Shown: positions 8,089 to 16,225 of the stretch, one piece after another
Layout of the letters: every line of letters begins with the position of its first letter
Position numbering within the stretch: position 1 is the stretch's first letter
Assembly: GCF_013408245.1 (NCBI RefSeq)
Contig: NZ_JACBYS010000001.1
Coordinates: 930,001-994,000 of the forward strand
Direction of reading: 5' to 3'
Origin: Duganella sp. 1224
Lineage (GTDB): Bacteria > Pseudomonadota > Gammaproteobacteria > Burkholderiales > Burkholderiaceae_D
Length of the DNA stretch: 64,000 nt
Made by a program: the position numbers and the translations under genes
The notes under the pieces: model-generated
Databases searched by the model: none
Seen by the model: the letters and a program-made list of their open reading frames with translations, nothing else
What the model was told of the DNA's origin: nothing

Positions 8089-11000
8089 ATGCACAGGATC
8101 ATGGCGACCAGACCTTCCTACATCTACCAGGGCGGCTCGGTGATGATGCATTCACCGCTGCAGTTGAAAAACGCTGACATGTACGGCTTCTTCGTCAAGG
8201 GCGACCTGGCGAAACTGCAGGCCACGCTGGACGGCACACTGAACGCGGTGGCCGGGCCGCGCATGACGTTCAAGGCGATTTCGCCGTACGTGCTGATCAC
8301 CTTCACGCAGGTGAACCACGCCGATTCGGCCAACCCGGTCGATCACGCCAAGGGCTGGATCACCGAGATCGACATCGTCACCTGGATCATGGTCGGCGCC
8401 ATGGATGACGAGGGCGAACTGGCCCACATCTACTACTACCCGGCGCACATCTTCGTTGACGACGCGATGGCGCTGATTAACGGGCGAGAGCTGTTTGGCT
8501 ATCCGAAGTATCTGTGCGAATACGAGATCGGCGCGCATCGCTGCGCCTTGTCGGCCAAGGGTTTCCACCCGTTTTCGCCGGAGACCAAGATCGCCCTGCA
8601 TCCGCTGCTGGAGGTGACGGCCACGCAGGCCAACGGCGCCGAGCGCGAGATCGGCAGCCTGCTGGAGCTGATCGAGCAGGCGATAGAACTGTTCCTGTCG
8701 ATCCCCGATTTCTTCAACATGGATGTCGCTGGCTGGGAAGACATCATCTCGCTGCTGCGCAATCCGCGCATCGACCAGATCTTCCTCAAGCAGTTCCCGG
8801 ACAGCCTGGGCCTGAAGGCGGTGTACCAGGCCGTCCTGGCCGCGCCAGCCACCATCGACAAGATCCACGGCGGCAAGCTGCTGGGCCACGACTACGAGGC
8901 CGTGCTGCACGCCTTCGACAGCTTTCCCCTCAACGACACGCTGGGTCTCCAGCTTGGCGCGCAGCAGGCCATCCTGCCGTACTACCTGAATTTCGACTTC
9001 ACCGCGCAGCCGGGCGAGGAGCTGGTGGACAACTCGTCCATCGCGCCGCAGAAGATCGCCATCCTCGGCGGCGGCGTCAGCGCCATGACCACCGCCTACT
9101 ACCTGAGCGACCAGCCGGGGTGGCAGAACAACTACGACATCACGGTCTACCAGCAGGGCTGGCGCCTGGGCGGCAAGGGCGCCAGCGGCCGCAATGCGCA
9201 CCATGGACAGCGCATCGAGGAGCATGGCCTGCATATCTGGTTCGGCTTCTATTCCAACGCCTTCAAGATGATCAAGGCTACTTACGCCGCGCTGGAGCGT
9301 CCGCCGGGCGCGCCGCTGGCGACGTGGCGCGACGCCTTCAAGCAGCAGGATTACGTGGCCTTGTCGGAGCGGGTGGGCGACCAGTGGCACAACTGGTCCA
9401 TCGTCTTCCCCACGTTGCCGGGCGAGCCGGGCGAGGGCGATCAGAAGATCACGCTGTGGCAGATGGCGGTGGCCATGGTCGGCTGGATCGAGCAATGGAT
9501 CCGCAGCCTGGATAGGCTGACCAAAGAAATGGCACTGCCGCCGCATCCGCACCACACCGGCATCATCCCGGACTGGCTGTATCATCTGGCGGAGGGCGTG
9601 GTGTCGTCGGCGGAAGAATTGCTGGACGATGTGTCGCTGCTGGCGGGCGCCTTGTCCGGCATGGTGTTCAACATGGCGGAGGATGCCGACGAGGGCCAGC
9701 ACCTGGCGCTGGCCGGCGCCATGGCGGGCGTGCGCGGCAAGCTGCATGCGCGCTATGACAAGTTGATCGCCCGCGCCGACGGCGATGTGGCTGACGATAT
9801 CCGTCGCCTGTTCATCTGCCTGGACCTGGGCATCACGGTGATGAAGGGCGTGTTCGAGGACGGCGTGATACGGCACGGCTTCGATGTCATCAACGACATC
9901 GATTTCCGCGACTGGCTGCGCAAGCACGGCGGCGACGAGCAGTTGTGCGTGCAGTCGGCGCCGGTGCGCGGCTTCTATGACCTGATCTTCGCCTACGAGG
10001 ACGGCAATTTCGACAAGCCGAACGCGGAAGCCGGCACCATGCTGCGGGCCATGGCGCGCATCGGCCTGGCCTACAAGGGGGGCATCATGTTCAAGATGCA
10101 GGCGGGGATGGGCGATACCATCTTTACGCCGCTGTACCAGGCGCTGTTGAAGCGCGGCGTGAAATTCAAGTTCTTCCACAAGGTCGAGGAGCTGGTGCCG
10201 GATGGCGCGCAGATCGGCAGCATCCGCATGACGAAGCAGGTGGCGCTGGCCGGCGCCGACTATGATCCGCTGGTGCCGGTGAAGGGACTCGCTTGCTGGC
10301 CGAGCGAGCCGCTGTATCCGCAGATCGACAAGGCGCAGGCGGATCTGTTGCAGGCCAGGGGCATCAACCTGGAATCGCATTGGACCGACTGGCCGGAGGT
10401 GTATCGCGAGGCGTTTGGCCAGGACCTGCCGGCGGTGACGCTGAAGCGCGGCGTGGATTTCGACCAGGTGGTGTTCGGCATTTCGATCGGCTCGTTGCCG
10501 ACGCTGTGCCCGCAGTTGCTGGCGCACAGCCCGGCGTTGCTGGCGACCTCGGAGCAGGTGCGGACGGTGGCCACGCAAGCCTACCAGGTCTGGCTCAACA
10601 AGGATCTGACGCAGATGGGATGGGCGTATCAGCCCGATGGTCAGCAGCCGGTGCTGAGCGGCTTCACCGAGCCCTACGACACCTGGGCACCGATGGACCA
10701 GTTGCTGGTGCGGGAGGACTGGCCGGCGCCGCTCGATCCGCGCAATGTGTCTTACTTCTGCAGCGCGCTGCCGGTGGACAGCTATCCGCCGGTGAGCGAC
10801 CATGGCTTCCCGGCGCGCATGGCGGAGGTGGCGAAGCAGGGGGCGATCAATCAGTTGGGCAAGGAGATCGCGTCGCTGTGGTCGGCGGCCGGGCCGGCGG
10901 GCGCCTTCCCGTGGCAATGGCTGGTGGATGGCAGCGAGGCCACCGGCGTGCAGCGCTTCGACGCGCAGTACTGGCGCGCCAACGTCGATCCGTCCGAGCG

Positions 11001-11202
11001 CTATGTGATGTCGGTGGTCGGTTCGACCCGCTATCGCCTGCGCACCGACCAATCGGGCTACGCCAACCTGTTCCTGACCGGCGACTGGATCAAGACCGGC
11101 ATCAACGCCGGTTGCGTGGAGGCGGCGGTAATGGCCGGCATGCAGGCGTCGCGCGCGATCAGCGGTTATCCGGTCGTGATCGAGGGCGAGACGGACTTTT
11201 AA
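8089..11202 (+). CDS. Acetoacetate-decarboxylase-like / FAD oxidoreductase fusion
   Basis: 1,037 residues combining two enzymes. Residues ~10-300 match the acetoacetate decarboxylase-like fold; GRELFGYPKYL at 132-142 contains the Schiff-base lysine position (Lys140), but the second lysine that follows it in true decarboxylases is Tyr141. From ~320 onward is an FAD-dependent amine-oxidase/phytoene-desaturase-like domain: dinucleotide motif ILGGGVSAMTTAYYL (325-339), VYQQGWRLGGKGASGRN, the desaturase-type EEHGLHIWFGFYSNAF, and a C-terminal FLTGDWIKTGINAGCVEAA flavin motif. This suggests coupled chemistry on one substrate, perhaps a carotenoid-, terpenoid- or polyketide-like molecule, but no substrate can be named. 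An ATG at 8101 is an alternative start; neither has a well-spaced ribosome-binding site. It is a monocistronic unit. Confidence 0.8.
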   Translation: MHRIMATRPSYIYQGGSVMMHSPLQLKNADMYGFFVKGDLAKLQATLDGTLNAVAGPRMTFKAISPYVLITFTQVNHADSANPVDHAKGWITEIDIVTWIMVGAMDDEGELAHIYYYPAHIFVDDAMALINGRELFGYPKYLCEYEIGAHRCALSAKGFHPFSPETKIALHPLLEVTATQANGAEREIGSLLELIEQAIELFLSIPDFFNMDVAGWEDIISLLRNPRIDQIFLKQFPDSLGLKAVYQAVLAAPATIDKIHGGKLLGHDYEAVLHAFDSFPLNDTLGLQLGAQQAILPYYLNFDFTAQPGEELVDNSSIAPQKIAILGGGVSAMTTAYYLSDQPGWQNNYDITVYQQGWRLGGKGASGRNAHHGQRIEEHGLHIWFGFYSNAFKMIKATYAALERPPGAPLATWRDAFKQQDYVALSERVGDQWHNWSIVFPTLPGEPGEGDQKITLWQMAVAMVGWIEQWIRSLDRLTKEMALPPHPHHTGIIPDWLYHLAEGVVSSAEELLDDVSLLAGALSGMVFNMAEDADEGQHLALAGAMAGVRGKLHARYDKLIARADGDVADDIRRLFICLDLGITVMKGVFEDGVIRHGFDVINDIDFRDWLRKHGGDEQLCVQSAPVRGFYDLIFAYEDGNFDKPNAEAGTMLRAMARIGLAYKGGIMFKMQAGMGDTIFTPLYQALLKRGVKFKFFHKVEELVPDGAQIGSIRMTKQVALAGADYDPLVPVKGLACWPSEPLYPQIDKAQADLLQARGINLESHWTDWPEVYREAFGQDLPAVTLKRGVDFDQVVFGISIGSLPTLCPQLLAHSPALLATSEQVRTVATQAYQVWLNKDLTQMGWAYQPDGQQPVLSGFTEPYDTWAPMDQLLVREDWPAPLDPRNVSYFCSALPVDSYPPVSDHGFPARMAEVAKQGAINQLGKEIASLWSAAGPAGAFPWQWLVDGSEATGVQRFDAQYWRANVDPSERYVMSVVGSTRYRLRTDQSGYANLFLTGDWIKTGINAGCVEAAVMAGMQASRAISGYPVVIEGETDF

Positions 11203-11801
11203 AGCTGCTTGTGGAAGAAGGTGGTGCCGCAATAGGCGCCGTCCGGCATCAGCGCGTAGTTGGGCACGGTGCCGGCGATCTGCCAGCCGGCGCGCTGGTA
11301 CAGGCGTTCGGCGTCGCCGCCGGTGACGGTGTCCAGCACCAGCACGGTCTTGCCCGCGTCGCGCGCGGCCTGGTCGACGGCGGCCAGCAATTGCGCGGCA
11401 ACGCCCTGGCGGCGGGCGTCGCGGTGGACCAGCATCTTGGCGACGTCGGCGCGGTGTGGCTGGTTGTCTGGTTGCGCGGTGATCAGCTGGACCGTGCCGA
11501 CGATGCGGCCGGCCGCTGTTTGCGCCACCAGCAGCACGCGCTCGCCGCGCATGGCGCCTTGCAGCACGCCGTGCCAGAAGGCCAGCGCTTTCTCGCGCGT
11601 CAGCGGCAGCATGAAGCTGACCGAGGCGCCGCCTTCCACGCAATCGATCAGCACATCGGCCAGCGCCTGCGCCAGCGCGTCCGCTTGCCGCGCCGCCTCG
11701 TCGGCGCCGACGCGGCGGACCGTGATGGCGGCCGCCATGCGCGCAGCCATCGCGGCAGGCGAAGCGTTCATTGCCTTGCTGGCGTCGCGGCTCGCGCTCA
11801 T
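11199..11801 (-). CDS. GNAT-family N-acetyltransferase
   Basis: 200 residues of GNAT acetyltransferase fold: the beta-alpha core VAQTAAGRIVGTVQLI, the acetyl-CoA pyrophosphate loop VHRDARRQGVAAQLL (R/Q-x-x-G-x-G/A type) and a C-terminal LYQRAGWQIAGTVPNYALM. The acceptor substrate is unknown. The ATG overlaps the stop of the upstream XRE-cupin regulator as ATGA, so the pair is translationally coupled and probably functions together. The last 4 bases overlap the end of the convergent fusion gene. Confidence 0.88.
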   Translation of the reverse strand: MSASRDASKAMNASPAAMAARMAAAITVRRVGADEAARQADALAQALADVLIDCVEGGASVSFMLPLTREKALAFWHGVLQGAMRGERVLLVAQTAAGRIVGTVQLITAQPDNQPHRADVAKMLVHRDARRQGVAAQLLAAVDQAARDAGKTVLVLDTVTGGDAERLYQRAGWQIAGTVPNYALMPDGAYCGTTFFHKQL

Positions 11802-12373
11802 GCGGTCCTCCGGGCGGCGGTGACCAGCGCCACGAGATAGCGCGCCTGCTGGCTGGTCGGGTTGTGATAGACGATGTGGCGATCCAGCCGCATGGCCAGC
11901 GTGTCGCCGGCGGCCAGCCGCCATTGCTGATCGCCGACGCTGATCTCCATCGCGCCCTCGATCATCCATACCTGCTGGTGAATGTCGGCGTTGTGCGGCA
12001 CGCTGTCATAGGCCACGCGCTGACCGGCGGGGAATACCACATCCACCAGTTGCAGCGGCGACGGCGCGGACGGCGACAGGCTGCGGCGCATGTAGCCGGA
12101 ACCGGGATCGGTCCATACCGGCTGCTCGGCCACGCGCGCCACCGGCGACGGCGCGCTGTCGCCATCCTTGTCTTCGAACAGGGAAGCCAGCGCCACGCCC
12201 AGCGCGCTGGCCAGTTTGTCCAGCACCGCCGCCGTGGGGCTGCTCTCGCCGCGTTCAATCAGCGAGATGTTGGAGCGGCTGACGCCACTGCGCGTGGCCA
12301 GCGCCTCCAGCGACAGGCTTTGGCTGTCGCGCAATTCCCGCACGCGGCGGGCGATCAAAAGATTGATGTCCAT
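11798..12373 (-). CDS. XRE-family regulator with cupin sensor domain
   Basis: 191 residues: an N-terminal helix-turn-helix of XRE type (SLEALATRSGVSRSNISLIERG, 21-42) and a C-terminal cupin fold (about 105-185, with HQQVWMIEGAMEISVGD and LAAGDTLAM). Such regulators sense a small molecule in the cupin barrel, and the co-transcribed acetyltransferase may act on the same molecule. Nested inverted repeats overlap its start codon and probable promoter, which suggests autoregulation. A candidate promoter on the minus strand (TTTACT, 16 bp, TAAAAT) puts the transcript start almost at the ATG, so the mRNA may be nearly leaderless. Confidence 0.92.
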   Translation of the reverse strand: MDINLLIARRVRELRDSQSLSLEALATRSGVSRSNISLIERGESSPTAAVLDKLASALGVALASLFEDKDGDSAPSPVARVAEQPVWTDPGSGYMRRSLSPSAPSPLQLVDVVFPAGQRVAYDSVPHNADIHQQVWMIEGAMEISVGDQQWRLAAGDTLAMRLDRHIVYHNPTSQQARYLVALVTAARRTA

Positions 12374-12414
12374 GGATTTCCATTTTACAGGAAATCCACG
12401 TCCAGTAAACTGGA
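12373..12414. promoter_or_regulatory. Nested palindromes over the XRE-cupin promoter
   Basis: TGGATTTCC-N8-GGAAATCCA (12373-12398) is a perfect 9-bp-arm dyad that begins at the first base of the start codon. TCCAGT-N2-ACTGGA (12401-12414) follows, and the half-sites TTTACAGGA (12384-12392) and TCCAGTAAA (12401-12409) form a third near-dyad. On the minus strand TTTACT and TAAAAT are spaced as -35/-10 elements inside these repeats. This fits a repressor acting on its own promoter. Confidence 0.55.
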
Positions 12415-12415
12415 A

Positions 12416-12679
12416 TCAGCGGTTGCCCGATTGTTTGTCGGCGCGGTTGCTGTCGCTATAATCGTCGCCGCGCGCGCCGGCCTTCTTGTCGCGGTGCGTG
12501 GCGGCGGTGGCTGCCGCGGCGGCGCTCTGCTGGTTGGTGTGCGGCGTGTCGTTGCCCGGATGGCCGGTGGCGTGATTGCCGCTTTGCGACATGCCCTGGG
12601 TCTTGGGATCGTAGCCTTCTTGCGGCATGTTGGCGCCGGGCTTGAAGCCGCGCGGATCGGGCTTATTGGGTTGGCTCAT
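12416..12679 (-). CDS. Small disordered hydrophilic protein
   Basis: About 87 residues from the ATG at 12679, which has AAGGAGA 8 nt upstream. Composition is dominated by Gly, Asn, Asp, Ser, Gln, Lys and an Ala run, with no hydrophobic core, so it should be intrinsically disordered and soluble. The motif-like DPRGFKPGANMPQEGYDP is proline/glycine-rich. No family recognised; the composition resembles small stress-related hydrophilins but that is only an analogy. It is divergent from the flavodoxin-fold reductase, and its stop lies 42 bp upstream of the XRE-cupin start on the same strand. Confidence 0.7.
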   Translation of the reverse strand: MSQPNKPDPRGFKPGANMPQEGYDPKTQGMSQSGNHATGHPGNDTPHTNQQSAAAAATAATHRDKKAGARGDDYSDSNRADKQSGNR

Positions 12680-12833
12680 GATGCGTCTCCTTGTCAAAAC
12701 AATGTAGCGCTATGCTAAGCCCGTGTTGTCGCGCAGGCCGTAGGCGCACATGCCGTGCCCCTGTAGGAGTGTGCGTGAGCGAACGGAGCGCGACCCTGCG
12801 GCATGCCAAGCTGTCCAGAACAAAGGAGGCCAC

Positions 12834-13904
12834 ATGCCCGAAGTACGACAAGGACAGGCGCCGCAGCCGCTGGCGCGCCAGGAGTTTCATCTGCAGTTCA
12901 TGCGCTCGTTCACCGACCCGACGTTTGAGCCGGTGCAGGCGGCGCTGGCGCAGGTCGAGGAAATCGCCTGGAAGAATTACCAGGACGGCCGCAAGTCGCC
13001 GGTCACGCAGAAGGCCGGCAGCGAGTTTGCCGACCCGGATTACGATCTGTCGGTGGAATGGAAGGCCACGCGCGACCGCCTGCTGGTGGCCGAACAGCGG
13101 CAGAAGGATCCGCAGACGCGCTCCCGCGTGTTGCTGATCATCGGCGCGGCGCGCAATGACGGCAGCTGTCCCGGCGAGATTTCCAAGACCTTCCGCATGA
13201 GCCTATGGGCGAAGGAAGTGCTGGAAGCGGCGCAGATCGAGGTGGATGTGCTGGACCTGAGCCAGCTCATCTCCGGCTACGACCTGCACATCCATCCGTG
13301 CAAGGGCTGCGTCTCGACCGCCATGCCGCTGTGCCACTGGCCGTGCAGCTGCTATCCCAATCACGGCGAACGCCAGGTCAACGACTGGATGGCGGAAATT
13401 TACGAGAAGTGGGTGGCCGCGCACGGCGTCATCATCCTGACGCCGACCTACTGGTATCAGGCGCCGTCGGTGCTCAAGCTGATGATCGACCGGCTGGTGT
13501 GCGCCGACGGCGGCAATCCCGATCCCACCACCACGCATGGCAAAAAAGCTGCCGAGGCCAAGGCGCTGGAGCTCAAGGGCTGGGACTATCCCAAGCACCT
13601 GGCCGGCCGCGCCTATGGCCTGGTGGTGCACGGCGACGTGGCCGGCACCGAAAGCCTGCGCCGCAACCTGGCCGACTGGCTGGACTGGATGGGCTTGATC
13701 GATGCCGGCAAGCAGTCGGCGCTGGACCGCTATGTCGGCTACTACGAATCGTACGCCGACAGCCACGCCACGCTCGACAAGGACGAGGCCTTCCAGGAAG
13801 AGGTGCGCAATGTGGCGCGCTCGGTGGCGGCGGCGGTCGGCCAGTTGCGCCAGGGCGCGCTGCACAAGCCGGATGAGGCGATCACGCCGGCGCGGCCGAA
13901 GTAG
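12834..13904 (+). CDS. NADPH-dependent FMN reductase / flavodoxin-fold oxidoreductase
   Basis: 356 residues from ATG 12834, preceded by AAAGGAGG. A ~95-residue N-terminal extension (MPEVRQGQAPQPL...) of unknown role precedes a flavodoxin-like domain. FMN phosphate loop: LLIIGAARNDGSCPGEISKT; isoalloxazine contact segment: LTPTYWYQAPSVLKLMIDRL. These are features of the NADPH-dependent FMN reductase/NQO-like family that transfers electrons to quinones, flavins or metals. A cysteine-rich patch (HPCKGCVSTAMPLCHWPCSC) lies between the two, with five Cys in about 20 residues, which could bind metal. It converges on the O-methyltransferase gene with a 30-bp gap. Confidence 0.85.
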   Translation: MPEVRQGQAPQPLARQEFHLQFMRSFTDPTFEPVQAALAQVEEIAWKNYQDGRKSPVTQKAGSEFADPDYDLSVEWKATRDRLLVAEQRQKDPQTRSRVLLIIGAARNDGSCPGEISKTFRMSLWAKEVLEAAQIEVDVLDLSQLISGYDLHIHPCKGCVSTAMPLCHWPCSCYPNHGERQVNDWMAEIYEKWVAAHGVIILTPTYWYQAPSVLKLMIDRLVCADGGNPDPTTTHGKKAAEAKALELKGWDYPKHLAGRAYGLVVHGDVAGTESLRRNLADWLDWMGLIDAGKQSALDRYVGYYESYADSHATLDKDEAFQEEVRNVARSVAAAVGQLRQGALHKPDEAITPARPK

Positions 13905-13934
13905 CCGGGTGGCGGGCACGCGCCGCGCTGGCGG

Positions 13935-14594
13935 TCAGCGCTTGCGTGCCAGCGTTACGCCGTCGCTGATGGGCAGCATCGACAGGTCGACGCGCAGGTC
14001 TTCGCGCAGCTTGATGTTGAGCGCCTGCAGGGCAGCGGTATCCGGGTCCTCGGCGCGCATGGCGACGCGGCCGTCGCGCAGCGTGTTGTCCAGCACAATC
14101 AGGCCGCCGGGGCGCAGCAGTTGCAGGCAGGCCTCGTAGTAGCCGTCGTAGCCGACCTTGTCGGCGTCGATGAAGGCAAAGTCGTACAGCCCGGCCTCGC
14201 CGTCGTTGAGCAGCGACTGCAGCGTGTCCTGGGCCGGCGCCAGGCGCAGGTCGATCTTGTCGGCCACGCCAGCCTGCTGCCAGAACGGCCTGGCGACGCT
14301 GGTGTACTCGTCGCTGATGTCGCACGCCACCAGCCTGCCTTCCGGCGGCAGCGCCAGCGCGACCGACAGCGCGCTGTAGCCGGTGAACACGCCCACCTCG
14401 ATGGCGTTGCGCGCGCCCATCAGCTTGACCAGCAACGCCATGAACTGACCCTGCTCGGGCGAGATCTGCATGCTGGCGCGCTCATGGCCGCGGGTGGCGG
14501 CGCGCAACGCGGCTTGCGCCGGATGCTCGCGCAGCGAATGGCCGAGCACATAGTCATACAGCGTATCGGTCAGAATAAGCGTACGGTTGGACAT
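13935..14594 (-). CDS. SAM-dependent O-methyltransferase
   Basis: 219 residues of the catechol/caffeoyl-CoA O-methyltransferase-like family (Methyltransf_3). The SAM-binding motif I is AIEVGVFTGYSALSVAL; metal/substrate residues appear in FAFIDADKVGYDGYY and LVLDNTLRDG. Bacterial members are soluble, divalent-metal-dependent and methylate catecholic small molecules. The ATG at 14594 follows CAGGAG by 7 nt. The next gene on the same strand (MFS exporter) ends 73 bp upstream, so exporter and methyltransferase may be co-transcribed; methylation plus export of an aromatic compound would be a plausible pairing but is inference. Confidence 0.92.
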   Translation of the reverse strand: MSNRTLILTDTLYDYVLGHSLREHPAQAALRAATRGHERASMQISPEQGQFMALLVKLMGARNAIEVGVFTGYSALSVALALPPEGRLVACDISDEYTSVARPFWQQAGVADKIDLRLAPAQDTLQSLLNDGEAGLYDFAFIDADKVGYDGYYEACLQLLRPGGLIVLDNTLRDGRVAMRAEDPDTAALQALNIKLREDLRVDLSMLPISDGVTLARKR

Positions 14595-14667
14595 GCTGCA
14601 ATCTCCTGAAGATGTGATAAAGATTGTAACAGCGTCCGCGCCGGCGCGGCTCACGCTTGACCGCTGG

Positions 14668-16047
14668 TCAGGGGCTCTGCCGCACCACCAGCCGCGAGAA
14701 GCTCGCCACGCAGCCCACCGCCGCGAACGCCGCCGCCAGGATCAGCGCGTACGAGGTGCCGCGCACCGGCGACAGCGTGAAGCAGTACGCCACCAGCGCC
14801 GCGCCGGTGGCCTGGCCGATCAGCCGCGCGGTGGCGACGATGCCGCTGGCGCCGCCCGCGCGCGACGGCGGCGCGCTGCCCATGATGGCTTTCAGGTTGG
14901 GCGCCTGGAAGAAGCCGAAACCGATGCCGCACCACGCCATGCGCCAGCCGATGTCGATCACCGTGGGGCTGGGCGGCAGCAGCAGCATGGCCACCAGGCC
15001 GGAGGACAGGATGGCGGTGCCGATGCCGCCCAGCGCGCCGGGCGGATAGCGGTCGCTCAGGCGGCCGGCGATCGGCGCCATCACCGCCACCAGCACCGCC
15101 CATGGCGTCATCAGGAAGCCGGTTTCAATCGGCGAGCGGCCCAGCGTGTGCTCGAAATAAAACGGCAGCGAGACGAAGGCCAGGCCCTGCGCGCCGAAGG
15201 TGCACACGGCGGTCAGCGCCGACAAGGCGAACAGCGGCCGCTTGAACAGGTCCACCGGCAGCATCGGCGCGGCGTGGCCGGCCTGGCGGCGCAGCAGCAG
15301 GGCAAAGAACACCGCCGTGGCGATCAGTTCCGGCGCCAGCTTGTGCCAGCCCTCCTGGTGGGCGGCGTCGCCGAAGGTCAGTATCAGCAGGCCGAAGGCG
15401 AACACGTTGAGCAGGGCGGTGGGCGCGTCGACCTTGTGGCTGGCGCGCGCGGTGTGCGGCAGCGCGCGGCGGCCCAGCAGCACGGCGATCACGCCCAGCG
15501 GCACGTTGATGGCGAACAGCCAGGGCCACGAGGCGGCGGCCAGGATCAGCGACGCCGCCGTGGGGCCGACCGCGAAGCCCACCGCCACCACCAGCGCGTT
15601 GAGGCCGAAGCCGCGCCCCTGCAGCGCGGCCGGGAAGATGGCGCGCAGCATGGCGGTATTCACGCCCATCATGGCGGCCGCGCCCACGCCCTGGAACAGC
15701 CGCGCCACCACCAGCGACGGCAGCGACCACGCCAGCGCGCAGGCCAGCGAGGCGATGGTGAACACGGTCAGGCCGAACAGGCACACGCGCCGGTAGCTGA
15801 TCACCTCACCCAGCGCGGCGAACGGCAGCAGCGTGGCCACCATGGCCAGTTGGTACACGTTGACGATCCAGACCGAGGCCGCCGGCGTGGTGTGCAGCTG
15901 GTCGGCGATGGCCGGGAGGGCGGTGTTGGCGATGGCGGTGTCGAGCGAGGCCATGCCGACGCCGATGGCGACCGACAGCATGGCGAGCCGCCGCGCATCG
16001 GGCGGCAGGCCGTCGCGCGCAGCCAGCGCGCTATCGTGAGGATTCAT
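14668..16047 (-). CDS. MFS transporter, DHA2 (14-TM) drug/H+ antiporter type
   Basis: About 459 residues from ATG 16047. Multiple transmembrane helices are evident, and signature stretches of the DHA2 exporters include SLDTAIANTALPAIADQL in helix 1 and VARLFQGVGAAAMMGVN around helices 4-5. Such proteins export hydrophobic drugs or metabolites using the proton gradient; the substrate is unknown. An in-frame upstream start would read across the repeated DNA at 16105-16221 and is rejected. The O-methyltransferase lies immediately downstream. Confidence 0.92.
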   Translation of the reverse strand: MNPHDSALAARDGLPPDARRLAMLSVAIGVGMASLDTAIANTALPAIADQLHTTPAASVWIVNVYQLAMVATLLPFAALGEVISYRRVCLFGLTVFTIASLACALAWSLPSLVVARLFQGVGAAAMMGVNTAMLRAIFPAALQGRGFGLNALVVAVGFAVGPTAASLILAAASWPWLFAINVPLGVIAVLLGRRALPHTARASHKVDAPTALLNVFAFGLLILTFGDAAHQEGWHKLAPELIATAVFFALLLRRQAGHAAPMLPVDLFKRPLFALSALTAVCTFGAQGLAFVSLPFYFEHTLGRSPIETGFLMTPWAVLVAVMAPIAGRLSDRYPPGALGGIGTAILSSGLVAMLLLPPSPTVIDIGWRMAWCGIGFGFFQAPNLKAIMGSAPPSRAGGASGIVATARLIGQATGAALVAYCFTLSPVRGTSYALILAAAFAAVGCVASFSRLVVRQSP

Positions 16048-16104
16048 GGAATATCCGATGCATGGTGAACGTAGCCCTCCATTGTCGCCCAAAATCCCAC
16101 ACTT

Positions 16105-16178
16105 TGCAGAACCCGGGGTCAGTGCCGACATTCGGACATTGTGCAGAACCCGGGGTCAGTGCCGACATTCGGACATTG
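16105..16178. repeat. Two tandem 37-bp repeats
   Basis: Two identical 37-bp units, 16105-16141 and 16142-16178, each beginning TGCAGAACCCGGGGTCAGTG. The second unit runs straight into the palindrome described next and supplies most of its left arm. They lie between the end of the hybrid kinase and the start of the MFS gene, both on the minus strand. Confidence 0.95.
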
Positions 16179-16221
16179 GGTCGCGCGCGACCCAATGTCC
16201 GAATGTCGGCACTGACCCCGG
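16150..16221. repeat. Perfect 72-bp palindrome
   Basis: Bases 16150-16185 and 16186-16221 are exact reverse complements with no spacer: 36-bp arms, centre GCGCGC. The right arm ends 4 bp beyond the stop codon of the hybrid kinase gene. As RNA it would fold into one long hairpin, but no T-tract follows on either strand, so it is not a classic intrinsic terminator. The core GGGGTCAG recurs in the palindrome near 46.96 kb, which suggests a dispersed REP-like family. Confidence 0.95.
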
Positions 16222-16225
16222 TGTT

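Noticed and set aside
16105..16178. Tandem 37-bp units as a CRISPR array
   Set aside because: The units abut without spacers, there are only two, and the remainder is an inverted copy; no cas genes are present.
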